Source: Leishmania martiniquensis
Taxonomy: Eukaryota; Euglenozoa; Kinetoplastea; Trypanosomatida; Trypanosomatidae
Length of the DNA: 64,000 bases
Direction of reading: 5' to 3'
Assembly (NCBI RefSeq): GCF_017916325.1
Contig: NC_090147.1
Coordinates: 384,001-448,000, forward strand
The translations under genes and the position numbers were made by a program. Positions 56,924 to 64,000 of this stretch are shown piece after piece; position 1 is the stretch's first letter, and each line of letters opens with the position of its first letter. The notes beneath the pieces were generated by a model that was not told the DNA's origin, made no database searches, and saw only the letters and a program-made list of their open reading frames with translations.

Positions 56924-58256
56924 CGCAGACCATCAATGCCGCGACCCACTTTTGTCGTGCATGGGAGTGGTACCAAGTCCTAAGCAGCTTGGCGGCCTCG
57001 ACGTGAGGGCCCGAGCGGAGCGGAGTGGAGTGGACACACAAAGAATGGCCATTGGCATATATTCTCCTTGGGAGAGCGTTACATACACAATAGAGATGAG
57101 TGCATCCGACACACACACACACACACTTCGATAGCGATGTGGGGGAATTCATCGCGTCAGCGCTCAGAGGCTTCGCACCAGTTGACGGTTAGCGCTGGGG
57201 AAAAGGCAAAGGGAGCGGCCTTAGCTCATGTAGGTGAGCCTCGCTGCTAAGAGGGTCGTCGGCGTCGATTCAATGGGAACTTGCGTGCTCATGAGCGCAC
57301 GCCCTTCTCTTTCCTCCTCCCTCGACTTCTCTGTGAATGTTCATGTGTACGCCAACACGTCTGTGCACCCTCGCAGAGGGGACACGAAAGCGGTCCATTG
57401 TGCTGAACAGTGCGGCAGGCACCGGTCACCAACTCCGCCTCCCCCCTCCCCCCGCAGGAATAGAAAGCCAGGGGGAGAGTACGGGCTGCGCCTTTTACCC
57501 TCCTCTCTCAACACCGGGTCGGCGCGCGCGGTGAGGGGCGAGTGTATGCACCACGCGCGAGCACCCCACCCCTGAGCGGTCCTTTGCGAGAGACATCGCT
57601 GCCCCCTCTCTACCCGGCGACAGCTCCCTTCTCCGTCCTCAGGAAAGAGGCGCTGTGGGGCGGCGGACGAGACATGAAGGAACGAAAAAAGGGGAAGCGC
57701 GAGAGGTCTGCGATTCACTGTTGGCGTACAGCGACACGGGGAGGGGAGAAGCCATGCTCTTCTTCCGGCGCCTCGTCGCCCGCGCTCTTCTTCGCATCCT
57801 ATCTCAATCATGCGTCCACCGGCCAGGCTATCCACGGCATCTCCGTCTGCCGCTTGAACCGCACCAGTGGACTGCAGGCCCGGGGACTGCGACTGCCACT
57901 CGCGTGCACACCCCTCTCCTCAACTCATTCCCTCCTCCCCTCCCCCCTTTTTTCATCGCCATTCGAGGCCACTCCTCGTGCAGCAGATCACCTTTCGCTG
58001 CCACACTCCCCCCTCTCTCTCCTTTGCTTTGCCGCCTGTGCAGGAGCCGCCTGGTGAGGCAAGAGGCACCCCAAAGCGGTTTTGCACCCCCGCCATTGTT
58101 TCGTGGTGCACAGCGGCATCGCTTCCTCCCCGCTGTGCGCATCAGCTCTTCTTTTTGCGCTCACCCACCCCCTTCTCTCTCTCTCCGCGGCCGCGCCAGC
58201 GATCCTCGCCTTTCCTCTGCTCCGAAAACCCGCTCTCCGTCTGCACACCTCGCACC
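56924..58256. other. Spacer upstream of the ZnF-RRM gene
   Basis: 1.33 kb without a supported gene. AC repeat at 57110-57126, C-rich stretch at 57438-57455, and a long pyrimidine-rich region from 57900 to the acceptor at 58042-58043. Confidence 0.7.
57999..58043 (+). promoter_or_regulatory. Spliced-leader acceptor candidate for the ZnF-RRM gene
   Basis: Tract of C/T bases including CCCCCCTCTCTCTCC, ending in GTGCAG with AG at 58042-58043, 214 nt before the ATG at 58257. Confidence 0.6.
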
Positions 58257-59507
58257 ATGCTGCGCCTAACGTCGGAGCCTCAGAAGAGGAGGCCAGCGCT
58301 GCCCGAGTGCAGTCGCTTCCTGTTTGGCCTGGCGCTCCTCCTCAGCGTCCTTTCTGATGGCGCCATGAACAACCAGTTTACGGCGCTCAGCAGCATCATC
58401 ACAGCCAACAGTGACCCAAGCGCGTTGCTGCAGCTCGCCACCTTCGCCGCGATGGAAGACTTTGCGGAAGAGGAGCACCTCGATTGGGGCTCTAGCGGTC
58501 GTCTTGTGCAAGCGCAGCCGATATCACTAGTGAAGCCGCGCAACGCGGCTCCACCGGACCCAACAAAGCTGGACAGCGCCGCTTCTCATACACACCACCG
58601 CACTGACTCGGAGACTGTGCTCAGTGACGGTCTCTCTAAATCGTTCATAGGCACCTCCACGGATGAGGCGACCACCACCTCGTCCGCTGCATCATCGTCT
58701 CTCTCTCGCCGCCGCCCCCATCGCCGCCATCACCGCCGCAGCGGGACTGTGACGGACGGCCCCTTCAGTACTGATGCGGTCACGATGCTGAGCGAGACCC
58801 GTCCACTTCACAGCTACCTTATGTGGACGCGCCTTCATGTGATGGAGATGGCATACAGCACCGGCTCAAATAACTTTGTTCACATCACGGAACGCTTCCT
58901 CCAGTACCAGCAGATGTTCCCAATCATCTATTGCTGTGACCTGAGTAAGGTCGACTGCCCCTACGAGGCGGACCTGTTGGCCTCTCCTAAGGTTGGTCTC
59001 GCAGCCTCCAGCCGATGGGCCTGCGAGAACTGTGGCAGCAAGCACAGTGTTGTCCGCGAGAGCTGCCTACGCTGCCGCACCCCGGGGCGATTCGCGAAGC
59101 TGTTCATTGGGCAGGCAGTCAAGGAAGTGGACTGCGCCGCGAGTCTTGTGCGCTTCTTCTACGCCACCCACCCCGACATCATGATCCACCGTGTGGAGTG
59201 CCACTACGACGGGGGCGCCAGTGCCGCTCCCCGCGGCAAGGGATGTGCCTCCATCTACGTCCGCCGCGAAGAAGCCGCGCTCCTCCAAGTGAAGCTGAAC
59301 CGAAAGGCCTTCTTCGACGTGGACCGCGTGACGGAGGAGCTGCAAGTTTACTATGTCTACGAGGAGCAGCAGCAATGGCTGCAGAGCTATGTGCAGGAGC
59401 GCACCGCGGTGACGGCGCAGCGCCCTTTCTTTTTGCCCTTGTCGCCGTTGGTGGTAGAGGAGGGTCAGTCGACGACACCGGCACGGCGTCTCACTGGTCG
59501 CGGCTAG
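58257..59507 (+). CDS. RanBP2-type zinc finger plus RRM-like RNA-binding protein
   Basis: A 416-residue protein. Residues 1-120 include a helical, Leu-rich start (FLFGLALLLSVLSDGAMNNQF) that is hydrophobic but followed by ordinary soluble sequence. An Arg/His-rich linker lies near 140-165. A folded stretch (about 180-245) precedes a RanBP2-type finger: W254-x-C256-x2-C259-x10-C270-x2-C273. Directly after it, K281-L-F-I-G-Q is an RRM RNP2-like strand and KGCASIYVRREEAA (about 325-338) an RNP1-like strand, so 281-355 is a probable RRM with RNP1 aromatics partly replaced. The combination suggests single-stranded RNA binding. Nothing shows which mRNAs or complex. The start at 58257 is favoured because the upstream frame is CT-rich leader and the acceptor is at 58042-58043. 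Confidence 0.82.
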   Translation: MLRLTSEPQKRRPALPECSRFLFGLALLLSVLSDGAMNNQFTALSSIITANSDPSALLQLATFAAMEDFAEEEHLDWGSSGRLVQAQPISLVKPRNAAPPDPTKLDSAASHTHHRTDSETVLSDGLSKSFIGTSTDEATTTSSAASSSLSRRRPHRRHHRRSGTVTDGPFSTDAVTMLSETRPLHSYLMWTRLHVMEMAYSTGSNNFVHITERFLQYQQMFPIIYCCDLSKVDCPYEADLLASPKVGLAASSRWACENCGSKHSVVRESCLRCRTPGRFAKLFIGQAVKEVDCAASLVRFFYATHPDIMIHRVECHYDGGASAAPRGKGCASIYVRREEAALLQVKLNRKAFFDVDRVTEELQVYYVYEEQQQWLQSYVQERTAVTAQRPFFLPLSPLVVEEGQSTTPARRLTGRG

Positions 59508-59988
59508 GCCCGTCCAGCAGCTGTGTGGTTGTGACACCGTGGGCTGTGCCGCCATCCTTGCGGTGCACTGACAGGGGTCGAGGAACGCTCGGCAAACAGG
59601 CGAAACGCCGGCACGGCTACATACGGAAAGAAGCACACTCGCGCCAGTCTCAGGAAGTTGAGCACCGCACCATCCCTAACGCGGGCGATGCAGGAAAGGT
59701 TAGGGACGGAATGTGATCTGTGTCCGACGTGACTGAATAGACCGATCGGCGCATTTCGTAGAGTGTGCGCCACAGGGAGTTGCTTACGGGGTGCGGGGCG
59801 CGTGATGCGCGTCTACGCCGATCTCGACATTGGACGAGGAACGATGCACAGCAGTGCCGTCTCGGAAAACCGTGACGAAAGGGCTTTGCCTCTTACCTCT
59901 ACTCCCCTTCCCGCGCGCGCTGGCGGGCTGCACCTCTCCGCTCGCATCTTTTCCCTTTGCAGCAAGGGGTGAGGGGCGGGCGCTCCTC

Positions 59989-60419
59989 CGCGCATGTGGT
60001 GTCGCAGGGCCCCAGTCGCACCCTGCCCCCCTCTCTCTGCGCGTCGGTGGGCGGGCCGCTGCAGCCGCTCCCTCCGTCCCCCTCTCCTTTGGCGAACCAC
60101 TTCTTATGCGCGCTCGGGGTGTCACGCCCGCCGCCTGCGGGATGTGGGAGCGCTGCATTGCGGGCGGTGGCGGCGCTTAGAGTCGGCGTGACGCGACGTC
60201 TGCGCGGCCCCTGGCAGTAAGCGCGTTTGTGCGGGTGTGCGTGGCAGGTGAGGTGTCAGCGTGGCTGGCGCGAATCTCACGCGGCCGTCGCACCACGTAC
60301 TGCTGAGGGGAAGCTGGCGCCCGATGTAGGGGGGGAGAGGAGGCGCGTGCAGCGGCGACGTGCCGCGCGAGACCTGCCGGTGACCGAGCGGAGGCGATCG
60401 CGTGCACTCTGCGCGGCAG
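59989..60419. repeat. SIDER-like dispersed repeat, copy C
   Basis: 431 bases almost identical to 16087-16516, 44 kb away; the visible differences are one extra G in a G-run and one G-to-A change. It lacks the last 20 or so bases that copies A and B share. Confidence 0.75.
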
Positions 60420-60861
60420 TGAGAAAGGACGTGTGCAAGGGCAAAGAAACAGAAATGTTTGCTTCATGAGCGTGTCTACATGTGACAGGCGGGTCTCTCA
60501 GGGGTTTTACTTGCAGTGCAGCCGTCCCCTCCCCTTTCCCGCCCTTCCGTTCCAGAGGCATATTCGGCTGCTGACGTGTTATACAGTTTATCCGTGCGCA
60601 TTGGGGCCGAGTTCTCCGTTGCCACGGGTTGTCAGCCGCGTGCCGCCTGTTCGAAGCCGATTTTTCTGTGCGCGTGTCGGCGCTCGCGTTGAGTTTCTTC
60701 CTTTCATGTCGAGAAGTCCGCCAGCTCCTTCTGCTGCTGTGGCGCTCTCTCCCCGCAGGAGTGCCGGACATGCGTGCAGAGAAGCATAGGGCTGATGTGG
60801 CGCCTCACTTACTCTCCCTCTCTCTGTCTGTGCGTCTGCGTCAGCGCAGTGCGAGGGAACG

Positions 60862-60880
60862 TATATATATATATATATAT
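60862..60880. repeat. TA dinucleotide microsatellite
   Basis: About nine TA units in the spacer upstream of PRMT1, flanked by TG-rich sequence. Confidence 0.9.
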
Positions 60881-62100
60881 GTGTCTGTGTGTGCAGGTGA
60901 CGCGGGACAGCGACGATAGCTGCAACCTTGGAATGGTTCGAGGGTGCCTGTTGCCAAGCGAAGTACCCCAGCCTGCCTTCAAGTGCCGCGTATTTCTTGT
61001 CAGCTCTTCGTTTGCTTCTTGACGACGCACCCAACCCTCTCTCTCTGTCCCGGCAGCCTTTTTGCACCGTCCTGTGCGCGGCAAACCCATCCGTATCCCA
61101 CGCGCCCTCCACAGGCGATGCCACCCTTTTCCCCTCCCGTGCACGGCGAGCAAGACTTCGTTGGTGGGCTCGCAGCTCTTCTCGAGCAGCACTGAGCCTC
61201 TTGCGGCGGGAGTGGACCGCGTGCGAGCGGCCACATTGGCCCGGAGCGCAGCAGGAACATGCCACTACCTCGGAGTGGTCCAACGTGCGAAGGCGAGGAG
61301 GAGGAAACGGTCAGCCCATTTCACATCGACAAACGACGGCGCCGCTATGCGCCCATTACCCCCCCCGTTTCCTCTGAGCACTTCGCACCCCTTGCCTACA
61401 TCCTCTTGAGGAGCACCCAGCTGTATACCTGTCTCTCGCTCTCTCTCATGTCCATGACAGTGCTGACGCGCCTCTTTCACGGGCGAGCGGACGCGTGAGT
61501 GGACAGAGGAACGCAGCACTGTTATGTTGCTGTGTAATGCTCTTGGCGTGTGTCTCAGACTTTGTATGCCCACGTGAGAGAGTGGGAGGGAGACGAGGGC
61601 GAGCGTAGAGAACACTTCAAGCAATCGACGAGTAGAATGGCACTATGCGGCGCTGTGGTGTGGTGTGGTGGGGCGCACGAGTGCAGGCGAGTGAGCAGGC
61701 ACTGCCTCACAGCTCCCACATCGCTTCTGCTTTCGAGCAAAGCTGGCTGCTGAGCTTCATGAGCGAGAGCCGCCTTCTCAATGTCTAAAGATGGATGGCA
61801 GCCTCAAGCGCTGCAAGCCCTCACGAACCTCTCCGCCGTACTCTGTGGCACCCCGACACAGAGTGCCGGAGGCGTCATTTGGAGACGCTCCGCATCGCTC
61901 TCCTCTTCTCCCCCTCTCCCTCACACGCACACACACATCTGCACGCACACCTTCTCTCGTCATCCTGCCACCGCTTCCATTTGTGTGTGTGTGCCTCCCT
62001 CTCTTTTCTTACCCGCCATGCGCCTGAAATCACCGGTGCGCTTGCCTACTGTGCGGAACTCATCTGGCTTTACCATCGCCGTTGCCCACACTGGGGGACG

Positions 62101-62156
62101 TCCCTCGCCCCCCTTCTCTCCGTTCACTGCTGGGCATGTGCATCGGACCGGCCCAG
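62101..62156 (+). promoter_or_regulatory. Spliced-leader acceptor candidate for PRMT1
   Basis: From 61885 to 62154 the + strand contains no AG. Pyrimidine tracts at 61890-61922, 61996-62014 and 62101-62122 precede the first AG at 62155-62156. A later AG at 62223-62224 follows a weaker tract. Use of the first leaves in-frame ATGs at 62174 and 62249; use of the second leaves only 62249. Confidence 0.55.
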
Positions 62157-62248
62157 CACCGTGCACCCACTGCATGCGCACACTGCATTTCCTTCATCGC
62201 TGCCAACAACGTCTCTCCCATCAGCCTCGAACGTCGCGCGCTTTTTTC

Positions 62249-63280
62249 ATGTCGACTCAGCATCCTGAGAAGGCCGCCACGGAGGGGTGTGCGATGGCGG
62301 CGACATCCGCGAGCCGGGACTACTACTTCGACTCCTACAGTCACTACGGCATTCACATGGAGATGCTGAAGGACTACCACCGCACGACGTCCTATCGCGA
62401 TGCGATATGGCGTAATGCATACATGTTCAAGGACAAGGTCGTCCTTGACGTCGGTTGCGGCACTGGCATCCTCTCCATGTTCGCTGCCCGCGCCGGCGCG
62501 CGCAAGGTAATCGGCATCGACTGCAGTAATGTGGCTATACAGGCACGCAAGATTGTACAGGACAATGGCTTCGGCGATGTCATCACCATCATTCAAGGAA
62601 AAGTGGAGGAGCTGGACCTGGGTGAGAAGGTGGACATTATTATTAGCGAGTGGATGGGCTACTTCCTCCTGTACGAGTCCATGCTGAACACAGTCCTCTA
62701 CGCGCGCGACCGTTGGGGTGCGCCGAATGTGAAGATTCTGCCGAGCAGTGCCAACATGTACGCATGCGGCATCACCGACCCGCAGTACGTGGAGCAGAAG
62801 TTTGACATCTGGAACAACGTGAGTGGGCTTGACTTCTCCTACTTCAAGCGACTCAGCTACATAGAGCCGCTCATCGATACTGTAAACCCGGAGCAGATCA
62901 TCACAGACACCGTCCTCTTCTTCTCCTTCGACATTGACAGGGTGACGGAGGCAGAGCTGTCCTTTTCGAGCACCTTCACGCTGGAGGCGAAGCAGGCCGA
63001 CTTCGTGCACGCCATCTCGGTTCACTTTGACACCCCATTCTACGCCGGTCACGAACCTGTGGTGCTGAACACGTCGCCAATGGTGCCGCCTACGCACTGG
63101 CGGCAGACGGTGCTTTACCTCTTCCACCCGCTGATCATGAAGCGTGGCGAGAGGGCGAACTTTGAGATGAAGTGTGTGCCGAACCCTGGCAACCCGCGAG
63201 ACCTCGACATCTCCCTGCGCGTCGACTTCGACGGCGAGCTGCAGGCGTGCCACTACAACCAGGACTTCCGCCTTCGCTGA
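62249..63280 (+). CDS. PRMT1: Type I protein arginine N-methyltransferase PRMT1
   Basis: A 343-residue enzyme that transfers methyl groups from S-adenosylmethionine to arginine side chains, mostly in RNA-binding proteins. Family motifs are complete: YFDSYSHYGIHMEML at the N-terminus, motif I VVLDVGCGTG (64-73), VIGID post-I, the double-E loop with E134 and E143 (SEWMGYFLLYESML), and the THW loop T282-H-W284. Length fits PRMT1. In the usual GIHEEML the first Glu is Met here. In Trypanosoma brucei the active PRMT1 works as a complex with a catalytically dead prozyme; no prozyme gene is in this window. The frame is open far upstream, with in-frame ATGs at 62018 and 62174. I chose 62249 because homology begins just after it, but 62174 would add a basic 25-residue leader. 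Identification is firm; the start is not. Confidence 0.95.
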   Translation: MSTQHPEKAATEGCAMAATSASRDYYFDSYSHYGIHMEMLKDYHRTTSYRDAIWRNAYMFKDKVVLDVGCGTGILSMFAARAGARKVIGIDCSNVAIQARKIVQDNGFGDVITIIQGKVEELDLGEKVDIIISEWMGYFLLYESMLNTVLYARDRWGAPNVKILPSSANMYACGITDPQYVEQKFDIWNNVSGLDFSYFKRLSYIEPLIDTVNPEQIITDTVLFFSFDIDRVTEAELSFSSTFTLEAKQADFVHAISVHFDTPFYAGHEPVVLNTSPMVPPTHWRQTVLYLFHPLIMKRGERANFEMKCVPNPGNPRDLDISLRVDFDGELQACHYNQDFRLR

Positions 63281-64000
63281 CGATGCCGCGGGTGTGGCGG
63301 CGCCCAGACACGGGTGGCGCCGGAAGCAGAGACGCAGGCAAACGAAGCGAGGCGGCAGCGGCAGGCGGCGTGTGCGGCGCCATGAGTGGCTGCCTGGAGG
63401 CGACAGCGTTTACGCATTTTTCCCTTCTCTGTGTGTGCGTTGCCAAGCCGCTGGCGCCCTTAGCCACTCGCGGCCTCTTCTCTCCGACGTTTGCTTTTTT
63501 GGTGCCGCGTGAGGTGACGTTAAGGAGAAGTGTCCCAATTTAATGTTTGCCGCTCCGCCGGGCGTGTGCTTTGGCGTTCTGCGCGTAATAGTGTGTTTCG
63601 CTGGCCGGTGCGCGGCGAGGAAGGACTTCCGAATAATAACAAACGTAATCTGACATGCGCGATTTAGTGGGGTGGGTGGGTGGGCGGGAGAGAGGTGAGG
63701 AGGGGGGGTGGCGGCGGCGGTCGCGGTTTGGGGAAGAGAGGAGGGGGTGAAGCGAAGATGTGCGCGGAGTCTTCGCTCTCTCCTGCGCCTTCCGGAGACG
63801 CCACGGTCTAACAGTGCTGCGGGGCGCGTCTCATGGCGAATCTGAGCGACGCTGTGCATGTGCCGGTTACGGGGTACAGGCATGGAAGCCTCGGCTGCGT
63901 GGCTGCCTTGCTAGGCCGGTCTCTTTGCACTCCTCCGCATGCAGCGACGTGCCTTCTCCCCCGCGTGCCTACCGAGCAGGTCATGATGGCGGAGAACACC
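63281..64000. other. Sequence downstream of PRMT1 (3' UTR/intergenic)
   Basis: No supported gene in the last 720 bases. A G-rich stretch (63668-63750) contains several GGG/GGGG runs on the + strand. The next gene of the unit is presumably beyond the window. Confidence 0.65.

Larger units (their letters stand above)
59508..62248. other. Spacer upstream of PRMT1, with a SIDER-like repeat
   Basis: 2.74 kb. Holds the repeat at 59989-60419, a TA microsatellite at 60862-60880, CT tracts at 60815-60830 and 61432-61450, and a long AG-free region from 61885 to 62154 before PRMT1. Frames of 100-150 codons exist but show no domain. Confidence 0.65.

Noticed and set aside
62060..63253. Minus-strand frame of 397 codons opposite PRMT1
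   Set aside because: Antisense shadow of a firmly identified enzyme, with no recognisable motif.
1..64000. tRNA, rRNA, snoRNA or CRISPR features
   Set aside because: I scanned for tRNA B-box-like GGTTCGANTCC on both strands and for regularly spaced direct repeats and found none convincing. snoRNAs could be missed by eye.

Overview
The window looks like nuclear DNA of a Leishmania-type trypanosomatid. Fourteen long intron-less genes all lie on the + strand. They are GC-rich, coded with G/C at third positions, and separated by 0.6-3.9 kb spacers packed with pyrimidine tracts, TG/CA microsatellites and AG dinucleotides. That is the layout of one polycistronic transcription unit processed by spliced-leader trans-splicing and polyadenylation. 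There are no promoters, operons, introns or strand switches to annotate. From memory only, the M1 aminopeptidase / PRMT1 end resembles part of Leishmania chromosome 12; I could not verify this.

Layout: (1) 943-3621, a fused tandem of two Old Yellow Enzyme-type flavin oxidoreductase modules with altered key residues; (2) 7086-10892, a large low-complexity protein of unknown function; (3) and (4) 13208-15937 and 17968-20199, tandem TEX2/Nvj2-like membrane proteins with a split PH domain and an SMP lipid-transfer domain; (5) 21858-24401, a protein with two cold-shock-like domains, one split by a long insert; (6) 25318-30231, an unusually large ABC half-transporter; (7) and (8) 31153-32661 and 36523-39405, unknown proteins; (9) 41204-45442, a Ctf4/AND-1 replisome adaptor; (10) 47139-48020, a TMEM41-like VTT-domain protein; (11) 48657-51305, a coiled-coil protein with a C-terminal RING; (12) 52940-56923, an M1 zinc aminopeptidase; (13) 58257-59507, a RanBP2-zinc-finger plus RRM protein; (14) 62249-63280, the type I arginine methyltransferase PRMT1.

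Four spacers hold dispersed repeats that I interpret as SIDER-like degenerate retroposons. Copies at 16087-16537 and 59989-60419 are almost identical over 430 bp. Copies at 34730-34963 and 45686-45919 are identical over 234 bp. The element near 34.7-35.1 kb joins the second head type to the tail of the first type. They lie downstream of four unrelated genes, in positions where such elements can act on mRNA stability.

Functionally, the window mixes lipid handling at membranes (two SMP proteins, a VTT scramblase-type protein, an ABC half-transporter), RNA biology (cold-shock-domain protein, ZnF-RRM protein, PRMT1) and replication (Ctf4). In trypanosomatids neighbourhood in a transcription unit does not by itself mean shared function. 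No tRNA, rRNA, CRISPR array or intact mobile element was seen.
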